The notes under the pieces were generated by a model. It was not told the origin of the DNA and did no database searches. It saw only the letters and a list, made by a program, of their open reading frames with translations. Below, in pieces: positions 22,001-29,840 of a stretch of DNA of 64,000 nt. The stretch spans positions 1 to 64,000 of the forward strand of contig JACKBC010000011.1 of NCBI GenBank assembly GCA_020634755.1, given 5' to 3'. Position numbers and translations under genes: made by a program. Each line of letters opens with the position of its first letter. Position 1 is the first letter of the stretch. The DNA is from Caldilineaceae bacterium. Its GTDB lineage: Bacteria; Chloroflexota; Anaerolineae; Caldilineales; Caldilineaceae.

Positions 22001-25000
22001 GGGTGATTACGCTGAGCGCGGGTGACGAACCGATCACCGAAACTGATTTGGAAGTTGAGGTCGGAGACGGTTTAGCCGCCCCCAGCAGCAGCAACCTGAC
22101 GCTGGACTTTGGCTTCTTCCAGCCGGTCAGCGTGGGCGACTACGTCTGGTCCGACAACGACGCCGATGGCAAGCAGGAGCCAGCCGCCGGTGAGGACCCG
22201 GTGCCGGGCGTCACCGTGAATCTGTTCGACGCCGCCACCAACCAACCGGTGACTGACCTCTTCGGCAACTTGGTGGGTGCGACCAGCACGGACGATCAGG
22301 GGCTCTATCTGTTTGAGAACCTGCCGCCTGGTGAATACTATGTGGTCTTCGATCTGACTACGCTGCCCACCGACTACGTGGTGACAAAGCAGACCGCCAG
22401 CGGCGCCACGTCGGCAGAAGACAGCGACGCCAATCCGACGACGGGCCAGACCGGCGCCACCGGCTTCCTGCCCAGCGGCAGCGCCAACCTGACGCTGGAC
22501 ATGGGCATCTACGAGCCACTGACCGTGGGCGACACCGTCTGGTACGACTACAACATCAACGGCATCTACGAACCGGGCAAGGGCGAAGATGGCGTGCCGG
22601 GCGTCAAGGTGACGCTATACTACTCGGATACGCAGCAGCCGGTGATTGTAGACGGTGCGCCGCTGATGCAGGTGACTGATGAGGATGGTCACTATCTCTT
22701 TACGGATCTCAAGCCAGGGGCGTACTATGTGGTCTTCGATCTAACCACGCTGCCGGTCGGCTATCAGGTGACGCTGCCCAATGTGGGCGACGATGAGCTG
22801 GATAGCGATGTGGACCCAAGCACGGGCCGCAGCACGTCAACCCCTGTTCTTGAAGGTGGCGCCGTGGACCTGTCGCTGGACATGGGGATCTATAGCCTGG
22901 TGGCGGTGGGCGACTATGTCTGGTTCGATGATGACCGCGATGGCCATCAAGACCCGCACGAAAGCGGCGTGCCGGGCGTCAGCGTGACGCTCTACAGCAC
23001 GGCCACCAACGCGCCGGTGCTCGATCCCAACAATTCGGCACAGCCGTGGGTGCAGGTGACCGATGCCGATGGCCGTTATCTGTTCGATAACCTGCCGGTG
23101 GGCGGCTACTATGTGCTCTTCGACTTAACGACGCTGCCGGACGGCTACCAGCCCACGCTGCAGAACGCAGCCAGCGACGTGAGCGACAGCGACGCCGACC
23201 CCAACAGCGGCCAGACCGGACCCACCGGTCTGCTGGATAATGGCGAAGTGGACCTGACGCTCGATCTGGGCATCTGGGCGCCGGTGACGGTGGGTGACCG
23301 CGTCTGGTACGACAACAACGCCAACGGCATCCAGGATGTGGGCGAAGGCGGCGTTCCCAACATCACCGTCACGCTCTATGAAGGCGATGGGACGCCAACC
23401 GGTCTGACGACACAGACAGATCTGAGCGGCAACTATCTCTTTGAAGATCTGATTCCGGGTGATTATTACGTGGTCTTCGACTTAACGACGCTGCCGGACG
23501 GCTATGTGGTGACCACGCCCAACCAGTTCGCTGTGGATGACGCGTTCGACTCGGACGCCGACCCCAACAGCGGCCAAACCCCGCCCAGAGACTTCCTGCG
23601 CAGCATGGAAGAAGATCGCACGTTGGACATGGGCATTGTGGGACCGGTGACGGTGGGCGACCGCGTCTGGCTGGATACAGATCGCAACGGCATTCAGGAC
23701 GCGGCCGAAGCGGGCGTATCGGACATTACGGTGCGTATCTACACCAGCGCTGGTGAGCCGGTGACCGATCTCTATGGCAATCCGGTAGGGCCGACGACGA
23801 CCGACGCCAATGGCGAATATCTCTTTGCGGGATTGCCGCCCGGCAGCTATGTGGTCGAGTTTGACCTGACGACGATCCCTGACGGCCTGGTGGTGAGCCA
23901 AGCCAATGCGGGGAGCAACGATGCTAAGGATAGCGACGCCAGCTTGAGCACGGGCCGGACGCCAGCCACCGGCTTCCTGCCCGCGGGCAGCGCGGATCTG
24001 ACGCTGGACATGGGCATCCACCAGCCGCTGGGCGTGCGTGTGGGCGACTATGTCTGGGAAGACATGGATGCTGACGGTCAGCAGGATGCGGGCGAACCCG
24101 GCATCCAAGGGGTGACCGTGGAACTGTTTGTGCTGGACCAGAACGGCAATGGCGTCAGCACGGGCCAGACCACCACCACCGATGAAAGCGGCGCCTATCT
24201 CTTTAGCGAATTGCCCGCCGGCAAGTACTATGTGGTCTTCCACCTGGATACGCTGCCCGCTGGCTACGTGGTGACCGAGCCCAACAAACCGCTGTTGAGC
24301 GATGAGTACGACTCGGACGCCGACCCGGCCACCGGCCAGACGCCGCCGACGGGGACGCTGCTGAACGGCGAGCAGGACCTGTCGCTGGATATGGGCGTCT
24401 ATCAACCGGCCAGTCTGGGTGACTATGTCTGGCTAGATAGGGATGGTGATGGTGTGCAGGAGAGCGGTGAGTCGGGCATTGAAGGCGTGCGCGTCGAACT
24501 GTTCAGCGGCGACGGCGCGTCAACGGGGCTAACCACCACGACCGATGCCGATGGCTTCTACGAGTTCACCGACTTGGCGCCGGGCGACTATTACGTGGTC
24601 TTCACGCCGCCGACAAACTATCAGTTCAGCCCGCAGGACGCCATTGGCAACGATGAACTGGACAGCGACGCTGATCCGGTCAGTGGACGCACCGCAGTGA
24701 CCACGCTGGTGAGCGGTGAGAATGACCCGACCTGGGACGCTGGTCTCTTCCAGGATGCTGCTATCGGCAACTACGTGTGGCTGGATGTCGATGCAGATGG
24801 CATCCAGGAAGCGGGTGAGGAACCCATTGCCGGCGTGAAGGTGACGCTCTACGCCGTGGATGCCGACGGCAACGAGACGCAAGTGGCTACGACTACGACC
24901 GACGAGAACGGCTTCTACGGTTTCACCGGTCTGACGCCAGGTGCGTACTTTGTTGAATTCCAAAATCCCAACGGCCTGGTGGTGACGCCGGGCAATCGGG

Positions 25001-25938
25001 GCAGCGACGATGCACGGGACAGCGATGTGTCAATAACGACCAACCGCACGTCGGTGACAACGCTGGACAGCAACGAGTACGATCCTACGTGGGACGCCGG
25101 CTTTACCGAGCCTGCTTCCATTGGCAACTATGTTTGGAATGATGGTCCCAAGGAGACAGCCAATGGCGTGCGTGATGAAGGCGAGCGCGGGGTTCCCGAT
25201 GTGGTTGTTATCCTGTACGATGCCGATGGAAACGAGGTAACGCGGACAACGACAGATGCCAATGGCTTCTATGAGTTTACGGATCTGACGCCTGGCGACT
25301 ATTCAATTCAGTTTATTCTGCCGGAGAATTATGAAGGTTTTACCCGTCAGAATATGGGTGATGACAATAGCGACAGTGACGCCGATCAGCAAACGGGTGC
25401 TACGCCAGTTACCACGCTGGAACCTGGTGAGAATGATGAAACATGGGATGGCGGCCTTATCCAAAAGCCACCAACAGCCATTGATCTGGTCAGCTTGACC
25501 GGTACGATCAACGAAGCCGGCAACCAGATCACCGTGCGTTGGGAAACTTCGCTGGAGCTGAATACGTTGGGCTTCCACCTCTTCATGGGCGCAACGGGCG
25601 ACTTCAACGATGCCGTGCGGGTGACTGAGGCACTGATTGCCAGCCAGGGCGTTGGCGGCGCTGTCTACGAAGTCACGCTGCCGTACGAATCGGATAGAGA
25701 CCCGCCGCTGAATCAACTGCGTATCTGGCTGCAAGAGTGGGAGCTGGACGGCAACAAGATTGTGCACGGGCCGGTACGCTTTGGAACTACGGGCGGCGGT
25801 AAGCTCTACCTGCCGATCATCCAGCGCCAAGCGCAAGTCACCGCCCAATCGTTGGAAGGAAGCGCAGAAAGTGGAGAGCAGATTGATAGCGGGGATATCC
25901 AGAACCCTATCTATCTGCCATACAGCGCACGCAAATGA
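13057..25938 (+). CDS. 4293-aa secreted SdrD B-like/DUF11/GEVED stalk protein
   Basis: ATG at 13057 is preferred over in-frame codons at 12946 and 13039 because GAAGGAG lies 9 bases upstream, the same arrangement as in the preceding gene, and because it places a clean signal peptide at the N-terminus (AYA cleavage near residue 49). Then come a prealbumin-like module (TITIVKST type), a GEVED domain near 188-365, one SdrD B-like module from about 370, four DUF11 domains (about 510-1165, opening FDLALxK) and some 22 more SdrD B-like modules up to about 4140. Near 4150-4245 lies a fibronectin-III-like domain (VRWETSLELNTLGFHLF). The tail holds the LP motif twice: KLYLPIIQR near 4249, and IYLPYSARK as the last nine residues. 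No sortase motif is visible. It is probably a cell-surface fibre or adhesin. A strong terminator follows. Confidence 0.92.
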   Translation: MKCEFSQQVYTLMASRARRIVPALWLVIMLIGLQALVAVLPSDANVAYAQATGNITIVKSTVGGDGTFAFASNDVDFGGLSIATTNNTGSSATFIKPAGVYTITEDIAAGWTLANIEVVGDIDGGSTWRIVDRQVVVDLDADEAITVTFTNAASRYTVNTAELSGISSNGAPVGPIASGVPLLIVEVDYGDLPDGSASSPAGLPTNSPGYNTDIIGAVGASHVITPGLYLGSLVDGEIDGQPSIAADGDDTAGAPDDEDGITLPAFITGEAAVVTASVVNTTGLDAYVYGFIDFDGDGAFTTPGEVVSATVLSGASSQDVNLVFNVPVDGDKTQMLGARFRLSTDAGLGPDGPASDGEVEDYLLQIMQPMALGDYVWFDANGDGQQTPGELGLAGATVELFNSDGSPATDINGNAVISQTTDATGLYLFDSLAAGEYVVRVTPPAGYDLTVGGADVDDDPRNRDSNGVIVAGQEYVESLPITLMAGTEPVDDGDADDTTNLSVDFGFVAFDLALRKTLLSTSNVPLVPGASTVTFQIEVFNQGYVTAQDIVVRDYIDPAMFTFNAADNPIGTTGGAVAVGYSWTADATGATATLTGVNLPPQQSLVLEITLQVAANTLGQTLQNDAEIDSATDADGNPAIDHDSTPEAEQGNGPNDLLADNEIADDGDVDEDDHDIATISVDRFDLALVKRVESFSDASLVPGSLVTFTIEVFNQGDVAVTAPITVVDYVQSGFIFEAANNPAWDATDPSNPTIVIDDVIAPGGSVTRTIVLTVDVNTAGLTLANYAEIANDGQPGDADPDSTPDTTPDNDGVVKDNETAEDGQTNPSVDDEDDHDVALVEIPVFDLALIKTIASVSHIPLIPGLSTVEFDITIYNQGEIPASNIVIADYIQAGDFVFDGSTGWTGTTVPTMTIPGPIPAGASITRTITLRVDAGAAGQQLENFAEIVSATDVNGRPQVDIDSTADTDNTNDGPVKDNFTGEEHKSDPTADEDDHDVAMIQAGVYDLALVKRLADSVTAPVLPGDVVTFTIEIYNQGDITATAPITIVDYVDTASFTFDPANNSEWDGTDPANPVIATTSDILPGRSVQVQIALTVNDGTAGTTIRNDAEIFDDGPPIDQDSQPEVDDDTPGASDPTVDDETFDDGTVDEDDHDYAEVAVSPVVSLGNFVWLDRNADGVQDVGELPMNGALVELLVTYDNGATFVPAADINGNPVPADITGADGLYQFDNLAPGEYAVRVTPPAGYAPTLSGGDPDNNDNTDSNGLPVVGQPYVQSLPITLAVGEEPAGDDVSAGGVDANGNGTVDFGFVELLSLGNLIWYDANNDGLFDEATEAGIADVTLKLLNGDGTPVLRNGVALTTTTDVSGHYTFTELLAGTYRVQVVTGNFANGGSLNNYLSSSDPATGATPDNDVDGDDNGVGNGSTAVTSGLVTLAYNGEPDNEVDDPAGGDANSNLTIDFGFYEPLSLGNRVWIDLNNDGQIGANEDGLDGVIVNLLDSMGVPILFNGQPITAPTDDGGYYLFDNLIAGDYIIEIAPANFQAGGVLAGFYSSTDGAAVGLDEDDNPADSDDNGVDDAGNEAVNGIRSAIITLEPQTEPESETDLGPDGAGAAVDASSNLQVDFGFFAPIVAIGDRVWYDYDADGIQDNPLTEQGAADIEVQIFNADGSAVTDIFGAPVLPTLTDASGLYTFTNLLPGEYYVQFNLATLPPGYVVTELNTSTDDEDSDADPVTGETRTTGFLPGGSQDIDLDMGIHALVSVGDRVWFDLNHNGIQDMGVEETLGVSDVVVSLYNAATGLPVLDGNGQPLTDVTDGNGYYLFENLQPGRYVVEFDLTTLPLGYEVTLKDVNDTTAAGDAVDSDADSVTGRSDATPFLVGDPAAENNQDLTLDMGIWGAVSVGDTVWYDNNRDGVYEPAGPDGIVGNADDELGVEGVTARLFNADGSPYIPAGEANQLTTTTNQDGNYLFTALPPGDYFVEFDLTTLPADYQVTLQDASGDDATDSDVGPDGRTATTGFLSNGAENVTLDMGIWAPVTVGDRVWVDTDGDGAQDGGEIIGLPGVPVSIFDSLGNPAVYADGSPVLPMQTDASGFYTFTNLPPGDYYVQFDVAVVEALGYTVTVQNATNIDDAKDSDADRNTGITQSTGFLYSTDEDLSLDMGVYIPVRVGDYVWYDNDRDGLQGDVLAEPGVQGVDVRLYQVGNPTALLTDTTDNTGFYLFDGLPPGDYYVQFDLGTLPPVYVPTTPNVNEPISDTVDSDASPSTGVTAPTGFLSSGDEDLTLDMGILLPADVRIGDTVWEDMNADGIQDAGEAGVENVLVQLFQVGGSAPISDTLTDINGVYLFEKLPPGDYYVVFDLTTLPAGYVVTVPDANGDTQDDVDSDADPNSGATASTGPLTTGDEDLTLDMGIYKPASLGDFVWYDKDANGIQDAGEEGVPGVTVELFNGDGSPTGLTTPTQLDGSYAFTNLVPGDYYVVFTPPAGYIISPQDQADGPASGDDTVDSDANADRASVDYGHTEVTTLVSGENDLTWDAGLYRPLAVGDIIWLDPDNDGLYEPLAGEAGIADVVVELYDGDGNFVDAVKTDTLGYYLFDLLPAGDYRVVVAPSNWATGGPLQKYLSSTPTATDPNAGASGGVNNDDNGIDNSNLALNGVHSGIVALSTGDEPIDDDHAAYPHAIVAEDDNANLTVDFGFYEPLSLGNRVWLDVNNDGSAAGEAGIDGVVVNLYNSVGGLPAGVPIDTQTTAGGGYYLFDDLPQGEYIVEIDAVNFQPGRALENLASSTPTATDPNVDGPAGNGVDSDDNGLNDPNRAVNGILSGPIALSAGQEYAGETELGAHGSGIALDESSNLTVDFGFYEPLSLGNRVWLDANNNGRMDAGEVGIDNVVVNLYRVVDGIPESTPIDTQTTGAGGYYLFDDLLPGDYMAEVVSANFGASQPLDGFFSSQITADDPNIGPNGEADLGIDKDDNGIDDLDPAANGIWSGVITLSAGDEPITETDLEVEVGDGLAAPSSSNLTLDFGFFQPVSVGDYVWSDNDADGKQEPAAGEDPVPGVTVNLFDAATNQPVTDLFGNLVGATSTDDQGLYLFENLPPGEYYVVFDLTTLPTDYVVTKQTASGATSAEDSDANPTTGQTGATGFLPSGSANLTLDMGIYEPLTVGDTVWYDYNINGIYEPGKGEDGVPGVKVTLYYSDTQQPVIVDGAPLMQVTDEDGHYLFTDLKPGAYYVVFDLTTLPVGYQVTLPNVGDDELDSDVDPSTGRSTSTPVLEGGAVDLSLDMGIYSLVAVGDYVWFDDDRDGHQDPHESGVPGVSVTLYSTATNAPVLDPNNSAQPWVQVTDADGRYLFDNLPVGGYYVLFDLTTLPDGYQPTLQNAASDVSDSDADPNSGQTGPTGLLDNGEVDLTLDLGIWAPVTVGDRVWYDNNANGIQDVGEGGVPNITVTLYEGDGTPTGLTTQTDLSGNYLFEDLIPGDYYVVFDLTTLPDGYVVTTPNQFAVDDAFDSDADPNSGQTPPRDFLRSMEEDRTLDMGIVGPVTVGDRVWLDTDRNGIQDAAEAGVSDITVRIYTSAGEPVTDLYGNPVGPTTTDANGEYLFAGLPPGSYVVEFDLTTIPDGLVVSQANAGSNDAKDSDASLSTGRTPATGFLPAGSADLTLDMGIHQPLGVRVGDYVWEDMDADGQQDAGEPGIQGVTVELFVLDQNGNGVSTGQTTTTDESGAYLFSELPAGKYYVVFHLDTLPAGYVVTEPNKPLLSDEYDSDADPATGQTPPTGTLLNGEQDLSLDMGVYQPASLGDYVWLDRDGDGVQESGESGIEGVRVELFSGDGASTGLTTTTDADGFYEFTDLAPGDYYVVFTPPTNYQFSPQDAIGNDELDSDADPVSGRTAVTTLVSGENDPTWDAGLFQDAAIGNYVWLDVDADGIQEAGEEPIAGVKVTLYAVDADGNETQVATTTTDENGFYGFTGLTPGAYFVEFQNPNGLVVTPGNRGSDDARDSDVSITTNRTSVTTLDSNEYDPTWDAGFTEPASIGNYVWNDGPKETANGVRDEGERGVPDVVVILYDADGNEVTRTTTDANGFYEFTDLTPGDYSIQFILPENYEGFTRQNMGDDNSDSDADQQTGATPVTTLEPGENDETWDGGLIQKPPTAIDLVSLTGTINEAGNQITVRWETSLELNTLGFHLFMGATGDFNDAVRVTEALIASQGVGGAVYEVTLPYESDRDPPLNQLRIWLQEWELDGNKIVHGPVRFGTTGGGKLYLPIIQRQAQVTAQSLEGSAESGEQIDSGDIQNPIYLPYSARK

Positions 25939-26040
25939 TACAACGGCGAGCAGGCTGGTTCTAGAAAATACATGGTGACGCACGTTCACAATTTGACGGT
26001 GTCGGCGTTTTCTACCGCCGATATGCCTTGGCCATAAACG

Positions 26041-26081
26041 AAAAAGGGCCGCCTGGAATCTTCTACCAGGCGGCCCTTTTT
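26041..26081. terminator. strong Rho-independent terminator
   Basis: A 16-bp perfect stem (26041-26056 with 26066-26081) with a 9-nt loop, flanked by A-run and T-run. It lies 102 bases after the 4293-aa gene. Confidence 0.9.
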
Positions 26082-26191
26082 GTTATCCTCTATGCCGCCA
26101 ACCATTTTGGTTCTTCGGGAACTCATACTTCGATTGTACTTGGTCCAAATGTGGTAGACAGCACGTGTCCGCAGCACCTTTAGCGAAATGA

Positions 26192-26304
26192 CTAGTACAC
26201 GACGGCCTAAGTGCGCCTACGGTTAAGAAGTTCGACTTCTCCGAGAAGTCGAACTTCTGACGCCACGGCCAACAATCGGTTTATTTACACCGTTGTGTAC
26301 TAGG
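26192..26304. repeat. 113-bp MITE-like element with CTAGTACAC inverted ends
   Basis: Inverted ends of 14 bp with one mismatch (CTAGTACACGACGG at 26192-26205; its partner at 26291-26304) enclose a perfect 15-bp hairpin (26226-26240 with 26244-26258, core AGAAGTTCGACTTCT). There is no coding capacity. The CTAG at both outer ends may be the target site. It lies in the gene-free stretch 25939-26812. Confidence 0.6.
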
Positions 26305-26420
26305 CGGATGAGTGCGCGCGCCGCCGCTACCCCCTGTAATCTGGTTGCCCCACTATTTTCCACGCCAGCCGTCTGCAACACTTGCTTACAGCGCTTTTAA
26401 GTAATTTAACGTATATCGCT

Positions 26421-26448
26421 TTGACATTTTTGACTATATGCTTATGCT
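26421..26448 (+). promoter_or_regulatory. sigma-70-type promoter
   Basis: TTGACA at 26421-26426, a 16-base spacer and TATGCT at 26443-26448. Just downstream is a 7+7 palindrome (AACTAGA/TCTAGTT, 26456-26472) at the expected transcription start, which could be an operator. The lipoprotein gene begins 365 bases later, beyond a palindromic element that sits between promoter and gene. Confidence 0.5.
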
Positions 26449-26483
26449 ATTGGAAAACTAGAAAATCTAGTTGTTAAATTAGG

Positions 26484-26705
26484 AGTTACGCACTTCAGTG
26501 ATGTTCGGGAGATTTGTTCAGGAGAAGTTCGACTTCTGAGAGAAGTCTGAAAAGTCACAATTGGGTCCAAAACATTCCGGGAAAGGGCCTATTGCGCATG
26601 ATGTGACCAGGAATTTTGTGGCCCTTTCCCGGAATATGACACACCTGAACCACCTTTTCAGACAGCTTCTGAGAGAAGCCGAACTTCTGGGGCAACTGCG
26701 TAACT
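26484..26705. repeat. 222-bp nested palindromic element (MITE-like)
   Basis: Outer arms AGTTACGCA/TGCGTAACT (26484-26492 and 26697-26705). Middle arms of about 33 bp pair imperfectly (26523-26553 with 26655-26688) and carry the AGAAGTTCGACTTCT motif also seen at 26226. The inner arms are 16 bp and perfect (26574-26589 with 26620-26635, ATTCCGGGAAAGGGCC). Open frames across it on both strands simply reflect the symmetry. The nested symmetric layout suggests a non-autonomous mobile element or a large cruciform. Confidence 0.55.
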
Positions 26706-26812
26706 TCTCTAAATATTTCTGGAACTTTACTTTCACGATATGCGCGTCGTGTTTCTAAAGTACTATCCAGACTGCCGCCGCGGTTGCGGTGTGCGCAATG
26801 TGGAGAATTAGT

Positions 26813-28666
26813 GTGCATCAAACATCCCATACGACGCTCTGGCTGATCTGTCTATTCGCCTTCACTTCCTTGATTGTCGGCGGCTGTAACGCCAATAGAT
26901 CGCCAGACACGGCTCCCGCTTCGTTGACCCCCACAGACACTTCTGCCGCGGCTGTTGCATCTGATACCCCAGGACCAACTGGGACCCCCACGATTGACCC
27001 AGAAAGCCGTCTGGCCAGTACGTCAGAACCCGATGTGGACGCAATTCCCCTGTTGGCCACGCGCAAGGCCCAGGTGGATGCGGCATTGCAGGCCGACCCC
27101 CCTGTGTTGCGGCTCGATGATGCGGGGCTGGACCCAGAACAACAGCGGGCGCAGATGTTAGCGCTGCAAAGTACCGATTTTCTGCGCTATGTGTATACGC
27201 AAGATGACCACACCCCTTTGCGCACCGAGATATTCGCCGTCTATCCTGCCCGCGAGAGTGACATAACCCCCGCCACCACGGCCTGTTCCCAGCACACATG
27301 CTACCGCGTGGAACTCTATAATTACGCCTTCAATCTAACCAGCACGGCCATGGTGGACCTGAATGTGGGCGACGATGCCAGCGCGGTTTTGGAGGTGACG
27401 CATCTATCCGATGCACAGCCAGAAGCGCCTGCGCACCTGGCCGAACTGGCGCAACAGATCGCCATGCAGGCGCCAGAAGTGGCAGAAGCGCTGGGCTTTG
27501 CGCCCACGGAAGCTACCATGTCCAACGCCAAAACGGCGCTCAACCACACCACCTGTGAAAGCTCACGCCACTATTGCGTGGCGCCCACCTTTCTGGTTGA
27601 CGACCGGGCGCTGTGGGCCATTGTGGATCTGACCGAAGGGCGACTGGTGGGCGTGCGCTGGACCTATTTGGGCGATTTCAGCGCGGGCCGCCCGGATGAG
27701 GTGATGATTCAGCGCGAGGATATCTACAATCGCTTTTGCCAGCAGGATACGCAGTTGGCCAAGGATGGCTGGACCTTTGATTACATTCTGACCAGCTCCG
27801 ACGGCTTGCGCGTGAGTGACGTGCGCTTTAACGACGCGCCGGTGGTGGACAGTATGAAACTGGTGGATTGGCACGTGAGCTATTCGTGGCAGGAGGGCTT
27901 TGGCTATAGCGATGGCATTGGCTGCCCCCTTTATAGCACGTCGGCCGTAGAGGCGGCCGCGCTGCCCGCCGTGGAAGACATTGTGCAGGATGGAGCCGTG
28001 GTCGGCTTTGCGCTGGTGCAAGATTATCGCCACACTCAGTGGCCGCTGCCCTGCAACTATCGCTATATGCAGCGCTACGAATTTTATCTGGACGGCTCCT
28101 TCCGGCCAGTTATGCTCAATTTGGGCCGCGGCTGCGGCAATCAGGGCACCTATCGGCCCATTTTGCGCGTCGACCTGGCCGATGACCAAAAGCTTGCGGC
28201 GTGGGATGACGGCGCGTGGCAGCCGTGGACCGCCGAAGGGTGGGAACTCTTGGATGAAAATGCCTCTTTTACGGAAGATGGCTATCGGTATCAGCTGCTG
28301 AATAAGGCGGGCGCCGGCTATTATGTTGAGCCGGACCGAGGTCAGCTGGAGGAGGGCGGGCGCGGCGATACGCCCTTTGTCTATGTCACGCACCACAACA
28401 GCGCCGAAGGGGACGCGGACCTGATTACGTTGGGCGCCTGTTGCAATACCGATTATCAGCAAGGGCCGGAAGTGTTTATTAATGAGCAGCCCGAATCGAC
28501 TGCCGATGGCGATCTGGTGCTCTGGTATGTGCCCCAATTTCACAATGATGATACACCTGGTCAGCAATATTGTTGGGCCGACCAAACGGTGGTGGATGGT
28601 GTATTGCAGCCGGTGGTTTGGCCATGTGCAGGCGGGCCGCGCTTTGTGCCCGTACGCGCAGAATGA
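26813..28666 (+). CDS. lipoprotein, distantly copper-amine-oxidase-like
   Basis: GTG at 26813 is chosen because GGAG lies 7 bases upstream and because it gives a 25-residue lipoprotein signal ending in the lipobox IVGGC; upstream GTG/ATG codons at 26789 and 26798 lack a ribosome site. The mature chain (about 592 aa) begins with a Pro/Thr/Ser-rich spacer. The C-terminal half (VDWHVSYSWQEGFGYSDG, YRYMQRYEFYLDG, and DLVLWYVPQFHN near the end) recalls the catalytic domain of copper amine oxidases. I do not see the TPQ Asn-Tyr-Asp/Glu motif or a convincing HxH copper site, so the enzymatic activity is uncertain. It probably forms a two-gene operon with the membrane-anchored protein 23 bases downstream. 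Secretion as a lipoprotein is much better supported than the family assignment. Confidence 0.8.
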   Translation: MHQTSHTTLWLICLFAFTSLIVGGCNANRSPDTAPASLTPTDTSAAAVASDTPGPTGTPTIDPESRLASTSEPDVDAIPLLATRKAQVDAALQADPPVLRLDDAGLDPEQQRAQMLALQSTDFLRYVYTQDDHTPLRTEIFAVYPARESDITPATTACSQHTCYRVELYNYAFNLTSTAMVDLNVGDDASAVLEVTHLSDAQPEAPAHLAELAQQIAMQAPEVAEALGFAPTEATMSNAKTALNHTTCESSRHYCVAPTFLVDDRALWAIVDLTEGRLVGVRWTYLGDFSAGRPDEVMIQREDIYNRFCQQDTQLAKDGWTFDYILTSSDGLRVSDVRFNDAPVVDSMKLVDWHVSYSWQEGFGYSDGIGCPLYSTSAVEAAALPAVEDIVQDGAVVGFALVQDYRHTQWPLPCNYRYMQRYEFYLDGSFRPVMLNLGRGCGNQGTYRPILRVDLADDQKLAAWDDGAWQPWTAEGWELLDENASFTEDGYRYQLLNKAGAGYYVEPDRGQLEEGGRGDTPFVYVTHHNSAEGDADLITLGACCNTDYQQGPEVFINEQPESTADGDLVLWYVPQFHNDDTPGQQYCWADQTVVDGVLQPVVWPCAGGPRFVPVRAE

Positions 28667-28689
28667 AGCAGACGACGTGAGGAGTTGGT

Positions 28690-29778
28690 ATGGCGAAGAA
28701 ATCCCGAGCCAATAAGAAAAAGAGAAGCGCCGAAGCACCTGCCGCCGCCCCCGCATATAATTGGCTGTTTCTGGGCGGCGCGGCGGCTGTTTTGCTTGCA
28801 GTTGTCGGCGGTTTGCTCTGGTATCTAATGCGGCCCGCGTCGCCCGCAACAGCGGACAATGCACAGACGGCTTCGTCTAGCGCAAGCCCGCAAACAGAGA
28901 CCGAAAGCCTTGCCGAAGAGACGCCGCGTCAGTGGCCCGCCGGTCCGGCCAACCGCTGCTTTGCCGGGCCGCGCTTTCCGCAAACGCTAGGCTTTGCCGC
29001 TGGTCAAGCCTACATTGGCGTGAGCCCCGGCCAATATGTGGGGTTATTTTTAGCCGATGCCTCGGGCAGTGGCCGCAACTATCAAGACCCCAGCTGGGAT
29101 GATGCCGGCAATATGGGCGCCTTTGTCTACGACGGCAACGGCAATGTGTATCTGGCGCCGGCGCCCTTTATGAATCTGTCCGTTGATCGGCTGGATAATC
29201 AAACAAAGCTCTACCGCATTGACACCGATAGCGCCCAAATGACCATGTTGCTGGAGCTGACTGCCGCGGCGCCCCCCAGCCCAACCAATCCCTATGGGCT
29301 AATCGGGCTCTTTTATGACTGCGATACCAATAGTCTCTATGTAAGCTCGGTGGCCGGCTCCACGGGACACGATGAGCGGGGGCGTCTTTTTCAGGTCGAT
29401 TTGCAAACCAATGAGGTTGTCTCCACCGTTACCGATCTGGATGCGCTGGGCGTAGGGGTCTACAATGGCGCCGGGGGCAAGCGCCTCTATTATGGCTCTG
29501 GCCGCACCACGGGCATCTATTCCATTGCGCTGGATAACAGTGGCCATTTCAAAGGAAGCCCGCGGCTTGAGTTCTATCTGGCCGCCCAGGCTGGCGGTCG
29601 CAACGATAAGGGGGCGCGCATTACTTTTAACCCGGAGGGGCAGATGGTAGTCAAGGGGCTGGATTTTCCCTATACGCTTTCGGTGGAGCGCCCCGTCATC
29701 TATCGCGATTACAGCTTTCGCTACGCGGCTGACGGCGATGCTTGGGAACTGGTCAATATTGAGCAGCGCACCAAGTAA
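28690..29778 (+). CDS. membrane-anchored propeller-like protein
   Basis: The product is 362 aa, with ATG preceded by TGAGGAG. It has a strongly basic start (KKSRANKKKR), then a single membrane helix at about residues 24-47, so the rest is likely extracytoplasmic. A Ser/Thr/Glu-rich spacer follows, then a domain of repeated short beta elements (GAFVYDGNGNVYLAP, LYRIDTDSAQ, GLFYDCDTNSLYVSS, GRLFQVDLQTNEVVS, GIYSIALDNSGHF) typical of beta-propellers such as SMP-30 or NHL-like folds. No catalytic motif was recognised. It follows the lipoprotein gene by 23 bases, so the two are probably cotranscribed and act together at the envelope. The function is unknown. Confidence 0.8.
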   Translation: MAKKSRANKKKRSAEAPAAAPAYNWLFLGGAAAVLLAVVGGLLWYLMRPASPATADNAQTASSSASPQTETESLAEETPRQWPAGPANRCFAGPRFPQTLGFAAGQAYIGVSPGQYVGLFLADASGSGRNYQDPSWDDAGNMGAFVYDGNGNVYLAPAPFMNLSVDRLDNQTKLYRIDTDSAQMTMLLELTAAAPPSPTNPYGLIGLFYDCDTNSLYVSSVAGSTGHDERGRLFQVDLQTNEVVSTVTDLDALGVGVYNGAGGKRLYYGSGRTTGIYSIALDNSGHFKGSPRLEFYLAAQAGGRNDKGARITFNPEGQMVVKGLDFPYTLSVERPVIYRDYSFRYAADGDAWELVNIEQRTK

Positions 29779-29840
29779 TACCTTTTACAACCGCTATTGT
29801 ATAACACGCTCGTTCATGCTATTGCGTATAGGTAATTATG

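Noticed and set aside
26555..26830. Overlapping short ORFs on both strands near the lipoprotein start
   Set aside because: They are produced by the symmetric 222-bp element; there is no start signal or recognisable protein.
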